Below are positions 32,615 through 41,741 of a stretch of 64,000 bases of DNA, piece after piece. Origin of the DNA: Ruminococcus_G sp050944435. Its GTDB lineage: Bacteria > Bacillota > Clostridia > Lachnospirales > Lachnospiraceae. How positions within the stretch are numbered: position 1 is the stretch's first letter; the number at the start of each line of letters is the position of its first letter. The stretch covers positions 62,001-126,000 of the forward strand of contig JBMNRB010000005.1 in the NCBI GenBank assembly GCA_050944435.1. The letters run 5' to 3'. Below the pieces are notes generated by a model. It was not told where the DNA came from. It saw only the letters and a list, made by a program, of their open reading frames with translations, and did no database searches. A program made the translations under genes and the position numbers.

Positions 32615-34600
32615 TTAATTTCTGATATAATAGCGAAATGTAGAACCGCCGAACTCATATTCTTTGCTCAAAGTAAAGTGTTCCAGAAACCACTGGGCGG
32701 CCTGGGGAGCAAAGGATTTCATCTTTTCTATGGTGGCCTGACCGGTGAAGACGGCGTCGATCTCCTTTTCTTTTATATCCTCTATGATATAATCGGCAGT
32801 TTGGGGCCGCACCGAAAGATCAGTGAAATCCAGGGTATAGCAGTTGGTGGACCAGCCCAGCAGGCTGTAAACCTCCGCCACAGAGACGCCGAAACCGTAA
32901 GTGTGGGGAGGGATCTCAGCGGCAATGGTATTGGCAAAATCCTGAAATTCAGCCAGGTTGTGGTAGTTCTTCTTAATATCCGTATTGTAGCTGTATTGAA
33001 GAATGGTACCGGCGCAGAGCAGGGGAAGAACGCACAGGGACAAAAGGGAAAAGGCCTTCTTTGCCGCCTGGGAAAAGGAATCCCGGGAAGAATTCCCGGT
33101 CAGGCGGGAGCGCAGCAGCGGAAGCCCCAGATCTGCCAGGATACACATTAAAATGACAGCCGGAATGTGGCAAATGTCCAGATTATGGTAAGCCGGCCTG
33201 TTGATAAAGTAAGTAATCTGCCCCAGAGAAAGCACGGACAGAAAGAAGCAAAACAGGGGCAAAGGGGGACAGGAACTTGTTCCGGTGTTTATTCTGCACC
33301 ATTTCATATGGGAAATTCCCCAGCCGATTCCAATGAGGAATAAAAGGAGAACCATCATATAGGCAGCCGGATAAAGGGGAAGATCCAGTCTTAAAAGATC
33401 TGTCATGTAGGAGGAGGACATTAGAGGAAACAGAAACTCTTTTAAGGAATTGGCTGCGGAATCCTGCAGAATATTGTAAAGGTTTACGGCGCCAAAGGCG
33501 CCAAAAAAAGAAAACAAAATACCGGCAAACTGCCAGAGTATATGTTTCAGAAGGCTCGTAAGGCTCCTTCGTTCTCCGGAAAAGTAGAGAAGAAGCCACA
33601 GGCCGGCCCAGGCGGCGGCGCAGAATATGCCGCTTTCCGTATTCCAGACTATTCCCAGGAGGCAAATCAGGTACCCTGTAAACCAGGTGATTCGATTTAA
33701 TTTTTGAAAATGAATGCAAAAAGCGGCGAACAGGGTCATAAGGCTGGCAAACAGAATACGGTGAGGCCAAAGCTGCCAATAATAACCGCCTCTCATGGAC
33801 AGAATGGGAAAAGTCATGGCCAGGCAGCCTATCAGGCGGACGATGGAATTTTTTATCATAAGATGAAGGGCGAGAAAGGAGCATAAAAAGCAAAGAGCTC
33901 CGATACAGGCCGTAAGCAGGATAAAATCGGTAAAATTTCCGCCCAGAATTTTCATGGGCAGCTTATAAAAAAGACCGTAGTGACCGTATATACTGGTGGT
34001 GGTCTCTGTGTAGGCGCTTCCGTGGTATACATTGTATATGGAATTAAAATATGCGTGGCCATGGGCCGTATCCGCCACATCATAACGGCCAAATACATTG
34101 GGGGTATAAAAGGTATAGCCGATCAGTGCGGTCAGGCAGGCGTAATAGAGACCGTATAAAATATTGGACAGAGGGATTTCCTGGAATTTCCATAGTCTGA
34201 AAAAGAGGATTACCCCGGTTACGGCAGCAAGAGCAACAAGAAAAAATGGAAGATTATGCCACACATATTTATAAGATACTCCTCCGGCCAGATTTCCCTC
34301 CAGCAAAAAAGCGGCTCCAAGGAAAAGAAAACTTCCGGCTAGGAATAAAAGTGAAAATATACCGGGCAGTTTTCCCCTGGAGAGAGAAAGGAAAGTTTTA
34401 GCGGACAGCAGTCGGCAGTACAGCAGGAAAGACAGGCAAAAAAGAATCACGCTTCCCCCGTAAGTAATAAGATTTAAGTTTCCCAGACTGGAAATCTGGG
34501 AAGAAATGGCAGGTACGGCCAGGCAGGCTGCGAAAAAAAGCAGAGTCGTCCCGGCGGCCAGGATACCTGCCGCCAATTTGGAATTATCAGATGAGTTCAT
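32615..34600 (-). CDS. Large polytopic membrane protein (GT-C-like)
   Basis: 661 residues with about a dozen hydrophobic segments and a soluble C-terminal domain of about 110 residues. Between helices around residues 170-215 a loop contains FGRYDVADTAHGHAYFNSIY, the type of extracytoplasmic acidic loop found in GT-C glycosyltransferases and related transporters. I do not recognise the exact family. It may act in cell-wall or surface polysaccharide assembly. It stands alone on the minus strand. Confidence 0.7.
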   Translation of the reverse strand: MNSSDNSKLAAGILAAGTTLLFFAACLAVPAISSQISSLGNLNLITYGGSVILFCLSFLLYCRLLSAKTFLSLSRGKLPGIFSLLFLAGSFLFLGAAFLLEGNLAGGVSYKYVWHNLPFFLVALAAVTGVILFFRLWKFQEIPLSNILYGLYYACLTALIGYTFYTPNVFGRYDVADTAHGHAYFNSIYNVYHGSAYTETTTSIYGHYGLFYKLPMKILGGNFTDFILLTACIGALCFLCSFLALHLMIKNSIVRLIGCLAMTFPILSMRGGYYWQLWPHRILFASLMTLFAAFCIHFQKLNRITWFTGYLICLLGIVWNTESGIFCAAAWAGLWLLLYFSGERRSLTSLLKHILWQFAGILFSFFGAFGAVNLYNILQDSAANSLKEFLFPLMSSSYMTDLLRLDLPLYPAAYMMVLLLFLIGIGWGISHMKWCRINTGTSSCPPLPLFCFFLSVLSLGQITYFINRPAYHNLDICHIPAVILMCILADLGLPLLRSRLTGNSSRDSFSQAAKKAFSLLSLCVLPLLCAGTILQYSYNTDIKKNYHNLAEFQDFANTIAAEIPPHTYGFGVSVAEVYSLLGWSTNCYTLDFTDLSVRPQTADYIIEDIKEKEIDAVFTGQATIEKMKSFAPQAAQWFLEHFTLSKEYEFGGSTFRYYIRN

Positions 34601-34685
34601 TTTAATTTCCTCCTTGAGAGCAAAATTCTTGATCTATTATATCATTATCGGAGGAATCTGTCATTGGCCGGAAGCAATTTTCGGC

Positions 34686-37268
34686 TCAGTCAGAAGCGGT
34701 ATTTTGATAGCCGCAGAGGGTTTCGCCTGTCATGACGTCATTCCAGCAATAAAGTTCCTGGGGTTCTGTCACACGAAACATGGAAAACAGATTATCCATG
34801 TCGGGACAGATAGAGGGGAAAAGGTTGGGAATCTTGGTCAGTAAATCAGGCTGATAGATCTGAGTGCGCTCGTCGTTCCAGACAGCACAGTAAAGAATAT
34901 CGGATTCCACCAGATCCTGGAACATATGGCTGCCGTAACTTAGTTCCGGCATATAGCCCGCGCGTCGGTCAGATATCTCGCATATACCGCAGAAGCCGGA
35001 AATCTGAGCAAAGGCAGCCGGTACTCCCAGCTCAGGAGAAGAAGTACCCAGCCTTCCGGGAGCCATCAGGAGAATATTTTTTCCGCTGCCATGGTAGAAG
35101 CGGTTGATTCGTCCCAAGGCTTCAGCCGCCTGGGGTTTCAGTTGATGAGGATATTCATAATAAGCTTTGGGATCAATCTGGATCACTGCGTGAATTTGCT
35201 TTTTGACGGAATTCCCCATGGAAGAATCTTCAAGGCGGAACAGGATGTGGGATTTAGGCAGGGCAGGAATCTGAATCCTTCTGTTCTGTGTTCCGGTGTA
35301 CAGCGGGCGGCACTGCAGCAGGTTGAGAACAAATTTTCCTTTATCATCCAAATTAACAGTATATTCGATATCTACGGGATTTCCATATTCCTGTTCCAGT
35401 GTCTGCAGAAGATGCTGCATCAGGTGGGTAAATTCTGTGTTTTCCAATAATCCCTGACAGGTGATAAACCAGACCTGGCGGAACCGGTTCATCCGCTGAA
35501 GAACCCCTTCCGCTTCATAGTCCCGTTCCATGAGGGCTTTTTTAAACCATAGGGGAAGCTGTTCCATGAGCGATTCTGCGGAAATGGTAGTAAAGCAATT
35601 GGCCTGAGTGTCCAGAACATCCAGATATCGTTGAGAAAATCGGTGCTTTCCGGCTAAGGTGGTCTGCATGGAAACTGTGGGTCGGTCCAAGTCCACAAGA
35701 CGGGGATAATCATTTTCGGTTCGGTCTACTGCCCGGGTGCCAAGGCCGGTGACAAGCCGGAGCAGCCCTGCCGAAGGATTCATATTCCGGCTCCATTTAT
35801 ATATGCTGTAGCTGTATCCGACACCTGCAGCGGCGGGAAAGAAATAATTTCCATGGTAAGAGCCGGACACACGCTGCACCAGTACAGCCATCTGTTCATC
35901 GTGATATTCCAGACCGCGCTGTTTCCGATATTCCAGTGCGGAGACATCCATGGTGCTGGCGTAGACTGTACGCACGGCATTTTCGAAAGCGGTCAGTCTT
36001 TCTTCCGGTGAACCCTGATTGGTGCAGAATACGGATTCGTATTTTCCGGCAAAAGCATTGCCGAATCCGTCTTCCAGAAAGCTGGAGGAACGTACGATGA
36101 TCGGACTCTGACCAAAATATTCCAGCACAGACTGAAATTTTTCGCGGATTTTAGGCGGGAACTGACCTTCCTGCAAAGCTTCTTTCAGAGTGTCAGCCTT
36201 TTTGAAATATCCTTCTTCCGTCCGCTGGGCGATACGAGTTTCCCAACAATTGTTGGATACGATGTAAGTGTAGAATACGTCAGAGCCGATGTAGTAAGAA
36301 TCGTGGGGTTCTTGGTGAGCGCGGTAATCGGACAAAAGTGTCTGGGCGATTTTGCGGGCCAGAAGCATGCCGCATGCCTTCCCGCCGATGGAACCGCTGC
36401 CAATCATTCGATCCCGGAGTGAAAAGTAATCTTTGGGTTTGAAAAAACGTTTCAGCATTTTCTGGAGACGTTTGTCTCTGGTCATGGTGCTTTCCAGAAT
36501 CTGCTGTTCCATTTTGGGGCTGAAGTTCCCCTGCAGGTATGCAAGTCTGGCGGTGGAAAAAAAGCGGTCATGACTGTCGTAATTCTGATCCTGGTTTTGT
36601 GCTTCTTCTTCCTCCAGAAGCTGGTAATAATGACTCAGCGCTACGCCGTCTTCCAGGGAGATGAATTCTTCGGAAGACAATGGGCAGAAATGAGGCATGA
36701 ACATTTTGGACGAGTAACGATTCCATACTTTTAAAGGATGAAGATAGATTTGTTCACTGTCCGTGTGAACATCGAGAAGAAGCTGTGTAGTATCCCGTAT
36801 TCTTGCCAGGGCGTCAAAGGAGTGGCGTCCCTTCAAAATAGGAAAATATGCTACTGTATCCAGTCGAAAGAGATAAGGGCAGGTAACCTGGAAAAAGTTT
36901 CCCATCATCAAATCAGTGTACCACGCAGACTGGAGAGAGGAAAGGCTGTCGAATATATAAAAGGCCTCCCTACCCTCCCGGGTAATGCAGTTGTAGATAT
37001 CGACAGTAAAAGCCTCAAACCCTTTATCGGAATCAAACTCATAAATTTTCAGCCCCGGTCTTGGAGAAAACAAAGGTTCATGCTTTGCGAAACGCATATA
37101 AATCAGATTCCTTTTATCTGTAATGGCCTGCTCCGCAAAAGGGTCCGCAAAAAACTTGAATTCTTCCAAATCGCTGACCCGCCATACTACATTGTCGCCC
37201 ATGCGGATATAATCCAACAAGCGGTCTATGCTGGAAAAACCGCTTAATATTTTATCAAATGCACCCAT
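34686..37268 (-). CDS. PEP/pyruvate-binding (PPDK-N-like) ATP-grasp protein of unknown function
   Basis: 860 residues. The N-terminal ~300 residues match nothing I know (start MGAFDKILSGFSSIDRLLDY). From about residue 300 the sequence follows the ATP-grasp domain of pyruvate phosphate dikinase and PEP synthase: GGKACGMLLARK, IIVRSSSFLEDG and FAGKYESVF, and later VTGLGTRAVDRT. The phosphohistidine domain and the PEP-binding barrel of PPDK are missing. It could phosphorylate a different acceptor. ATG 37268 follows AAAGGAG; the GTG 21 bases upstream lies before that site. A terminator lies in its leader. Confidence 0.72.
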   Translation of the reverse strand: MGAFDKILSGFSSIDRLLDYIRMGDNVVWRVSDLEEFKFFADPFAEQAITDKRNLIYMRFAKHEPLFSPRPGLKIYEFDSDKGFEAFTVDIYNCITREGREAFYIFDSLSSLQSAWYTDLMMGNFFQVTCPYLFRLDTVAYFPILKGRHSFDALARIRDTTQLLLDVHTDSEQIYLHPLKVWNRYSSKMFMPHFCPLSSEEFISLEDGVALSHYYQLLEEEEAQNQDQNYDSHDRFFSTARLAYLQGNFSPKMEQQILESTMTRDKRLQKMLKRFFKPKDYFSLRDRMIGSGSIGGKACGMLLARKIAQTLLSDYRAHQEPHDSYYIGSDVFYTYIVSNNCWETRIAQRTEEGYFKKADTLKEALQEGQFPPKIREKFQSVLEYFGQSPIIVRSSSFLEDGFGNAFAGKYESVFCTNQGSPEERLTAFENAVRTVYASTMDVSALEYRKQRGLEYHDEQMAVLVQRVSGSYHGNYFFPAAAGVGYSYSIYKWSRNMNPSAGLLRLVTGLGTRAVDRTENDYPRLVDLDRPTVSMQTTLAGKHRFSQRYLDVLDTQANCFTTISAESLMEQLPLWFKKALMERDYEAEGVLQRMNRFRQVWFITCQGLLENTEFTHLMQHLLQTLEQEYGNPVDIEYTVNLDDKGKFVLNLLQCRPLYTGTQNRRIQIPALPKSHILFRLEDSSMGNSVKKQIHAVIQIDPKAYYEYPHQLKPQAAEALGRINRFYHGSGKNILLMAPGRLGTSSPELGVPAAFAQISGFCGICEISDRRAGYMPELSYGSHMFQDLVESDILYCAVWNDERTQIYQPDLLTKIPNLFPSICPDMDNLFSMFRVTEPQELYCWNDVMTGETLCGYQNTASD

Positions 37269-37302
37269 AAAAAACACTCCTTTCTGCACGGAAGATAAAA
37301 AA

Positions 37303-37335
37303 GACGCCGCAAAAACAAAAATGTTTTGCGGCGTC
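37303..37335 (-). terminator. Terminator in the leader of the PPDK-N-like gene
   Basis: On the minus strand GACGCCGCAAAA pairs with TTTTGCGGCGTC and is followed directly by TTTTTTAT. It lies between the gene's own promoter and its ribosome site, so transcripts would end after about 60 bases unless it is read through. Confidence 0.75.
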
Positions 37336-37358
37336 TCTGCCTTTTGTTACTTGATATT

Positions 37359-37387
37359 AATATAACAGATTATTCAATATTTGTAAA
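37359..37387 (-). promoter_or_regulatory. Promoter of the PPDK-N-like gene
   Basis: Minus strand TTTACA (complement of 37382-37387), 17 bases, TATATT (complement of 37359-37364). It is oriented toward the leader terminator and the PPDK-N-like gene. It overlaps the upstream region of cwlD on the plus strand. Confidence 0.7.
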
Positions 37388-37430
37388 CGAAAAACATATA
37401 TTTACAGTAAAGGTTCAAGGCGGGGATGAA

Positions 37431-38123
37431 ATGGAAAAAGAAGTAAAAAAGAAGGCGGCGGAAATTGTTCTGGGCTGTCTTTTGCTGTTCGGCGTTTACC
37501 TTCTGTCCCAGGAGGGGGCGCGGCTGGTTTCTCAGACTGCGGTGGAAGAACAGACGGTGGTGGTGGATGCGGGACACGGCGGAAGGGATCCCGGAAAGGT
37601 AGGGGCCGGCGATGTGCTGGAAAAGGAGATTAATCTGGAAATTGCCCTGAAGTTAAAGGAACGTCTGGAAAAAAGAGGGATTCAGGTGATTATGACCAGG
37701 ACGGAAGATGTTATGCTGTGTGAGGAAGACAGCAGCAATAAGAAAGCGCAGGATTTGAAAAACCGCTGTGGGATTATTGACGAGAGCGGCGCAGACTGCG
37801 CGGTCAGCATCCATCAGAACAGCTATTCAGACGAATCGGTGAAGGGACCCCAGGTATTTTACTATCAAAATTCTGACAGCGGACGGGAACTGGCTGAGAC
37901 TCTTCAGGAGGCTTTGGTTTCCCGGCTGGCGCCGGAAAGCAGCAGAGAAGCCCGGGGGAACGAGACATATTATATGCTGAGAAAAACAAAAACGCCGGTG
38001 GTGATTGTGGAATGCGGATTTTTGTCGAATCCTGAGGAGGCCGGAAGGCTCTGTGAAGAAAAATATCAGGAGCAAATTGCGGATGCAGTCTGTGAAGGAG
38101 TTGCAGCCTATCTGAAAAAATAG
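37431..38123 (+). CDS. cwlD: Spore cortex N-acetylmuramoyl-L-alanine amidase CwlD
   Basis: 230 residues, an Amidase_3 enzyme with an N-terminal membrane segment (residues 8-27). VVDAGHGGRDPG, KEINLEIALKL and SIHQNS supply the zinc ligands; FLSNPEEA ends the domain. With PdaA, CwlD makes the muramic-delta-lactam of spore cortex. ATG 37431 was chosen as the frame upstream of it runs through promoter-like AT-rich DNA. A CATATATT box at 37413 with ATATT 13 bases upstream loosely recalls a SigE promoter, the expected sporulation sigma factor. Confidence 0.88.
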   Translation: MEKEVKKKAAEIVLGCLLLFGVYLLSQEGARLVSQTAVEEQTVVVDAGHGGRDPGKVGAGDVLEKEINLEIALKLKERLEKRGIQVIMTRTEDVMLCEEDSSNKKAQDLKNRCGIIDESGADCAVSIHQNSYSDESVKGPQVFYYQNSDSGRELAETLQEALVSRLAPESSREARGNETYYMLRKTKTPVVIVECGFLSNPEEAGRLCEEKYQEQIADAVCEGVAAYLKK

Positions 38124-38183
38124 AGTTTCTTTTTACATAATGTGTGGTATAATAAAGTGGATTATGCAAAGGAAAGTAAAGCG

Positions 38184-39233
38184 ATGAATACGAAAATAGT
38201 AAGAATTGATCCTGCAAAGCCCCGGATGGATTATATTCGGGAGGCTGGAAGGATCATAAAAGAGGGCGGACTGGTGGCTTTTCCTACAGAGACGGTATAT
38301 GGACTGGGCGGAAATGCTTTGGATGTGGAGGCTTCTCATCGAATTTACGCGGCCAAAGGACGACCGTCGGATAATCCGCTGATCGTTCATATTGCAGATA
38401 TGGAAAGTCTCTTTCCTCTGGTGATGGAAGTTCCGGAAGAAGCCAGAAAGCTGGCCGAAGCCTGCTGGCCAGGTCCCCTTACCATGATTTTTCATAAAAG
38501 TGATCTGGTGCCTTATGAGACCACAGGGGGGCTGGACAGTGTCGCTGTGCGGATGCCGGATCATCCCATCGCCCGGGAATTGATCCGGGAGAGCGGGGGA
38601 TACGTGGCGGCGCCCAGCGCCAACACTTCAGGCAGACCCAGTCCTACAACGGCGGATCATGTTATCGAGGATCTGAATGGAAAAATCGAAATGATTGTGG
38701 ACGGCGGCAGTGTAGGAATTGGCCTGGAATCCACCATTGTAGATTTTACAGAAGAGGTTCCCACTGTGCTGCGGCCCGGGTATATCAATGAAGAACGACT
38801 GCGGGAGATTCTGGGAGAGGTTCGTATGGACCAGGGACTGATTGCAGACGATTCCCGGGTACGGCCCAAAGCGCCGGGGATGAAGTACCGCCATTATGCG
38901 CCGAAGGGATCTCTGCTGGTTGTGGAAGGACAGCAGGATAAAGTCATAGATAAGATACGGGAACTGGCGGAGGAAAAAATGGCAGCCGGATATACGGTGG
39001 GAATCATTGGAACGGATGAATCCGTTGGGAAATATCCCAGAGGAATTGTAAAAAGCATTGGAGCCCGTTCCGAGGAAGAAAGTATCGGACGCCATTTGTA
39101 CAGTGTGTTGAGAGAATTCGACGAGTGTGAGGCGGCTTACATCTTTTCGGAATCTTTCGATACGCCCAAAATGGGACAGGCGATCATGAATCGTCTGCTG
39201 AAAGCGGCGGGACATCAGGTGATTAAAGTTTAG
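38184..39233 (+). CDS. sua5: Threonylcarbamoyl-AMP synthase (Sua5/YwlC)
   Basis: 349 residues: an N-terminal YrdC domain (AGRIIKEGGLVAFPTETVYGLG, KGRPSDNPLIVHI) and a C-terminal Sua5 domain. It makes threonylcarbamoyl-AMP for the t6A37 modification of ANN-decoding tRNAs. ATG 38184 follows AAAGGAAAG. The LMW-PTP-like gene comes next, as ywlC and ywlE lie close together in Bacillus. Confidence 0.95.
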   Translation: MNTKIVRIDPAKPRMDYIREAGRIIKEGGLVAFPTETVYGLGGNALDVEASHRIYAAKGRPSDNPLIVHIADMESLFPLVMEVPEEARKLAEACWPGPLTMIFHKSDLVPYETTGGLDSVAVRMPDHPIARELIRESGGYVAAPSANTSGRPSPTTADHVIEDLNGKIEMIVDGGSVGIGLESTIVDFTEEVPTVLRPGYINEERLREILGEVRMDQGLIADDSRVRPKAPGMKYRHYAPKGSLLVVEGQQDKVIDKIRELAEEKMAAGYTVGIIGTDESVGKYPRGIVKSIGARSEEESIGRHLYSVLREFDECEAAYIFSESFDTPKMGQAIMNRLLKAAGHQVIKV

Positions 39234-39245
39234 GGGAGCGGCAAA

Positions 39246-39710
39246 GTGAAGCGTTACAATAAGTTGATTTTTGTAGATGATGACGATAACAGCAGAGCGC
39301 CCATGGCTAAAATTATTATGAAGAGTAAATTTTTGCTGGGGCCCCTGGAAGTGGAATCCAGAGGTCTGGTGGTGCTTTTTCCGGAACCCATGAATCAGAA
39401 AGCGGAGGCGGTGCTGATCAGCAACGGATACAGCGTGGCGGATCATGTGGCCAGGCAGCTTACCCAGGAGGATATCGGCGATGATGTGCTGATTCTGACC
39501 ATGGAAGACGCGCAGAAGGAGAAAATCTGGGAAAATTATGAAAATGCCAGAAATGTTCATACGTTGACGGAATATATCCGGCTTCGGGGGGAGCTGGCCC
39601 CTCTTTATGGGGAACCGCTGAAGGAGTATGGAAAATGTTATGAGATTATGGAAAAACTGCTGGACGGTCTGGTTGTTCAGCTCAATGAAGAGGAGCTGCT
39701 TTCAGACTGA
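39246..39710 (+). CDS. Low-molecular-weight phosphatase homologue lacking catalytic residues
   Basis: 154 residues with the fold pattern of LMW protein-tyrosine phosphatases (strand, P-loop, NSRAPMA helix, HVARQLTQEDI). The P-loop that should read C-x5-R reads D11-DDDNS-R17, so the nucleophile Cys is Asp and the second Cys is Ser; only the Arg remains. The general-acid segment DPYG is replaced by PLYG. It is therefore likely a pseudophosphatase, or has a new activity. Its start is GTG 39246, with AGGGGAG overlapping the sua5 stop. Confidence 0.8.
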   Translation: MKRYNKLIFVDDDDNSRAPMAKIIMKSKFLLGPLEVESRGLVVLFPEPMNQKAEAVLISNGYSVADHVARQLTQEDIGDDVLILTMEDAQKEKIWENYENARNVHTLTEYIRLRGELAPLYGEPLKEYGKCYEIMEKLLDGLVVQLNEEELLSD

Positions 39711-39730
39711 GAAAGGATAAGGTGAGAAGG

Positions 39731-40216
39731 ATGGATACGAAAAGAAAGGACTATATCACATGGGATGAATATTTTATGGGCGTGGCGATTTTATCAGGGA
39801 TGCGTTCCAAAGATCCCAACACCCAGGTGGGCGCCTGCATTGTCAGTGCGGACAATAAGATCCTTTCTATGGGATATAATGGTTTCCCCACGGGATGTTC
39901 AGACGATGAATTTCCCTGGACCAGAGAAGGGGAACCATTGGAGACCAAGTATCTGTATTCCACTCACAGCGAGCTGAATGCAATTTTAAATTACAGAGGA
40001 GGCAGCCTGGAGGGAGCAAAGCTCTATGTGTCTTTGTTTCCCTGCAACGAATGCGCCAAGGCCATCATCCAGGCGGGAATTAAGACGGTGATTTACGATT
40101 GTGATAAGTATGAAGACACGGATTCCGTCATTGCTTCAAAACGGATGATGGATGCCGCGGGGGTTCGTTATTACAGATACAATAGGACAAACCGGGAGAT
40201 CACCTTCCGTGTTTGA
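39731..40216 (+). CDS. dCMP deaminase-family protein
   Basis: 161 residues of the zinc-dependent cytidine/deoxycytidylate deaminase fold. STHSELNAIL supplies His and Glu, and LFPCNECAKAI the Cys-x2-Cys zinc ligands; MGYNGFPTGCSDDEFPW is the substrate loop of dCMP deaminases. Likely converts dCMP to dUMP. ATG 39731 is used; GTG 39722 is in frame nine bases upstream. Confidence 0.88.
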   Translation: MDTKRKDYITWDEYFMGVAILSGMRSKDPNTQVGACIVSADNKILSMGYNGFPTGCSDDEFPWTREGEPLETKYLYSTHSELNAILNYRGGSLEGAKLYVSLFPCNECAKAIIQAGIKTVIYDCDKYEDTDSVIASKRMMDAAGVRYYRYNRTNREITFRV

Positions 40217-40249
40217 TAAAAAGAAATGGTGAAATAAAAAGGAGAAGTC

Positions 40250-41689
40250 ATGGCAAAGGAAAAGAAACTGGTAGAAGCGATTACTTCTATGGAAGAAGAT
40301 TTCGCTCAGTGGTATACGGATATTGTAAAGAAAGCTGAACTGATTGATTATACCAGCGTAAAGGGATGCATGGTGATTAAACCGGCAGGCTATGCCATCT
40401 GGGAAAATATCCAGAAGGAGCTGGATGCCAGATTTAAGGCAACGGGGGTGGAAAACGTTTATCTGCCCATGTTTATCCCGGAAAGTCTGCTGCAGAAAGA
40501 AAAGGATCACGTGGAAGGTTTTGCGCCTGAGGTAGCCTGGGTGACCCATGGAGGAATGGAACCGCTGCAGGAAAGGCTTTGCGTCAGACCTACATCAGAG
40601 ACACTGTTCTGTGATCTTTATTCAAAGGATATTCATTCCCACAGAGATCTGCCGAAAGTGTACAATCAGTGGTGCTCGGTGGTTCGCTGGGAAAAAACCA
40701 CGAGGCCTTTTCTGCGCTCCCGTGAATTCCTCTGGCAGGAAGGCCATACGGCTCATGCCACAGCCGAAGAGGCAGAGGAAAGAACGATAATGATGCTGAA
40801 CCTCTACGCCGATTTCTGTGAAGAGGTACTGGCAATTCCTGTGATCAAAGGCAAGAAAACCGATAAGGAGAAATTTGCCGGAGCAGAATCTACTTATACC
40901 ATTGAATCGTTGATGCATGACGGGAAGGCTCTTCAGTCGGGAACCAGCCATAATTTCGGAGATGGTTTTGCGAAAGCCTTTGGAATTCAATACACGGATA
41001 AAGACAATACGCTGAAATACGTACATCAGACCTCATGGGGGATGACAACCCGTATGATCGGCGCAATCATTATGGTACACGGAGACAACAGCGGTCTGGT
41101 GCTTCCGCCCAGAATCGCTCCCGTTCAGGTGACGGTGATTCCCATTCAGCAGAAGAAAGAAGGCGTACTGGAGGCAGCCGGACAGGTGGCGGAAAGTCTG
41201 AAAGCCCAGGGCATCCGCACGAAGGTGGACGATGGGGACAAGAGTCCCGGCTGGAAATTCTCCGAGCAGGAGATGAGAGGAATACCTCTCCGTGTGGAAC
41301 TGGGACCAAAGGATATTGAGCAGAATCAGGCCGTTTTGGTTCGCAGGGATACCAGAGAAAAAATTGTGGTATCTTTGGATCAGGCGGCGCAGAAGGCCAA
41401 GGAGCTGCTGGAAACCATTCAGCATGATATGCTGGAAAGAGCCAGAGCTCATCGGGATTCCCACACCTATGTAGCTACCGATTATGAAGAATTCAAAAAG
41501 ACCATTGAAGAAAAGCCGGGCTTTGTAAAAGCCATGTGGTGCGGCTGTCAGGAATGCGAGGATAAGATCAAAGAGGAGACTCAGGCCACTTCCCGCTGCA
41601 TGCCCTTTGAACAGGAGCATCTGGCCGATACCTGCGTCTGCTGCGGGAAACCGGCGGTGAAGATGGTATATTGGGGAAAAGCATATTAA
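40250..41689 (+). CDS. proS: Prolyl-tRNA synthetase (short, archaeal/eukaryotic-like type)
   Basis: 479 residues. Class II motifs: motif 2 VVRWEKTTRPFLRSREFLWQ; motif 3 near GLVLPPRIAPVQVTVIP. The C-terminus adds a zinc-like domain (CGCQECEDKI, ending CVCCGKPA...WGKAY) and there is no editing insertion; this is the archaeal/eukaryotic type found in some Firmicutes. It charges tRNA-Pro. Terminated by the hairpin at 41706. Confidence 0.96.
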   Translation: MAKEKKLVEAITSMEEDFAQWYTDIVKKAELIDYTSVKGCMVIKPAGYAIWENIQKELDARFKATGVENVYLPMFIPESLLQKEKDHVEGFAPEVAWVTHGGMEPLQERLCVRPTSETLFCDLYSKDIHSHRDLPKVYNQWCSVVRWEKTTRPFLRSREFLWQEGHTAHATAEEAEERTIMMLNLYADFCEEVLAIPVIKGKKTDKEKFAGAESTYTIESLMHDGKALQSGTSHNFGDGFAKAFGIQYTDKDNTLKYVHQTSWGMTTRMIGAIIMVHGDNSGLVLPPRIAPVQVTVIPIQQKKEGVLEAAGQVAESLKAQGIRTKVDDGDKSPGWKFSEQEMRGIPLRVELGPKDIEQNQAVLVRRDTREKIVVSLDQAAQKAKELLETIQHDMLERARAHRDSHTYVATDYEEFKKTIEEKPGFVKAMWCGCQECEDKIKEETQATSRCMPFEQEHLADTCVCCGKPAVKMVYWGKAY

Positions 41690-41705
41690 AAGAAAGCAAA
41701 AAGAA

Positions 41706-41740
41706 TTGCTGCAAAATAGAAATATTTTGCAGCAGTTTTT
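41706..41740. terminator. Bidirectional terminator between proS and the ParB-like gene
   Basis: TTGCTGCAAAATA (41706-41718) pairs with TATTTTGCAGCAG (41723-41735) around GAAA, followed by TTTTT; A-runs on the left serve the minus strand. Confidence 0.9.
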
Positions 41741-41741
41741 C

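Noticed and set aside
37326..37430. An N-terminal extension of CwlD.
   Set aside because: This stretch contains the terminator arm and AT-rich promoter DNA; no ribosome site is present before 37326.
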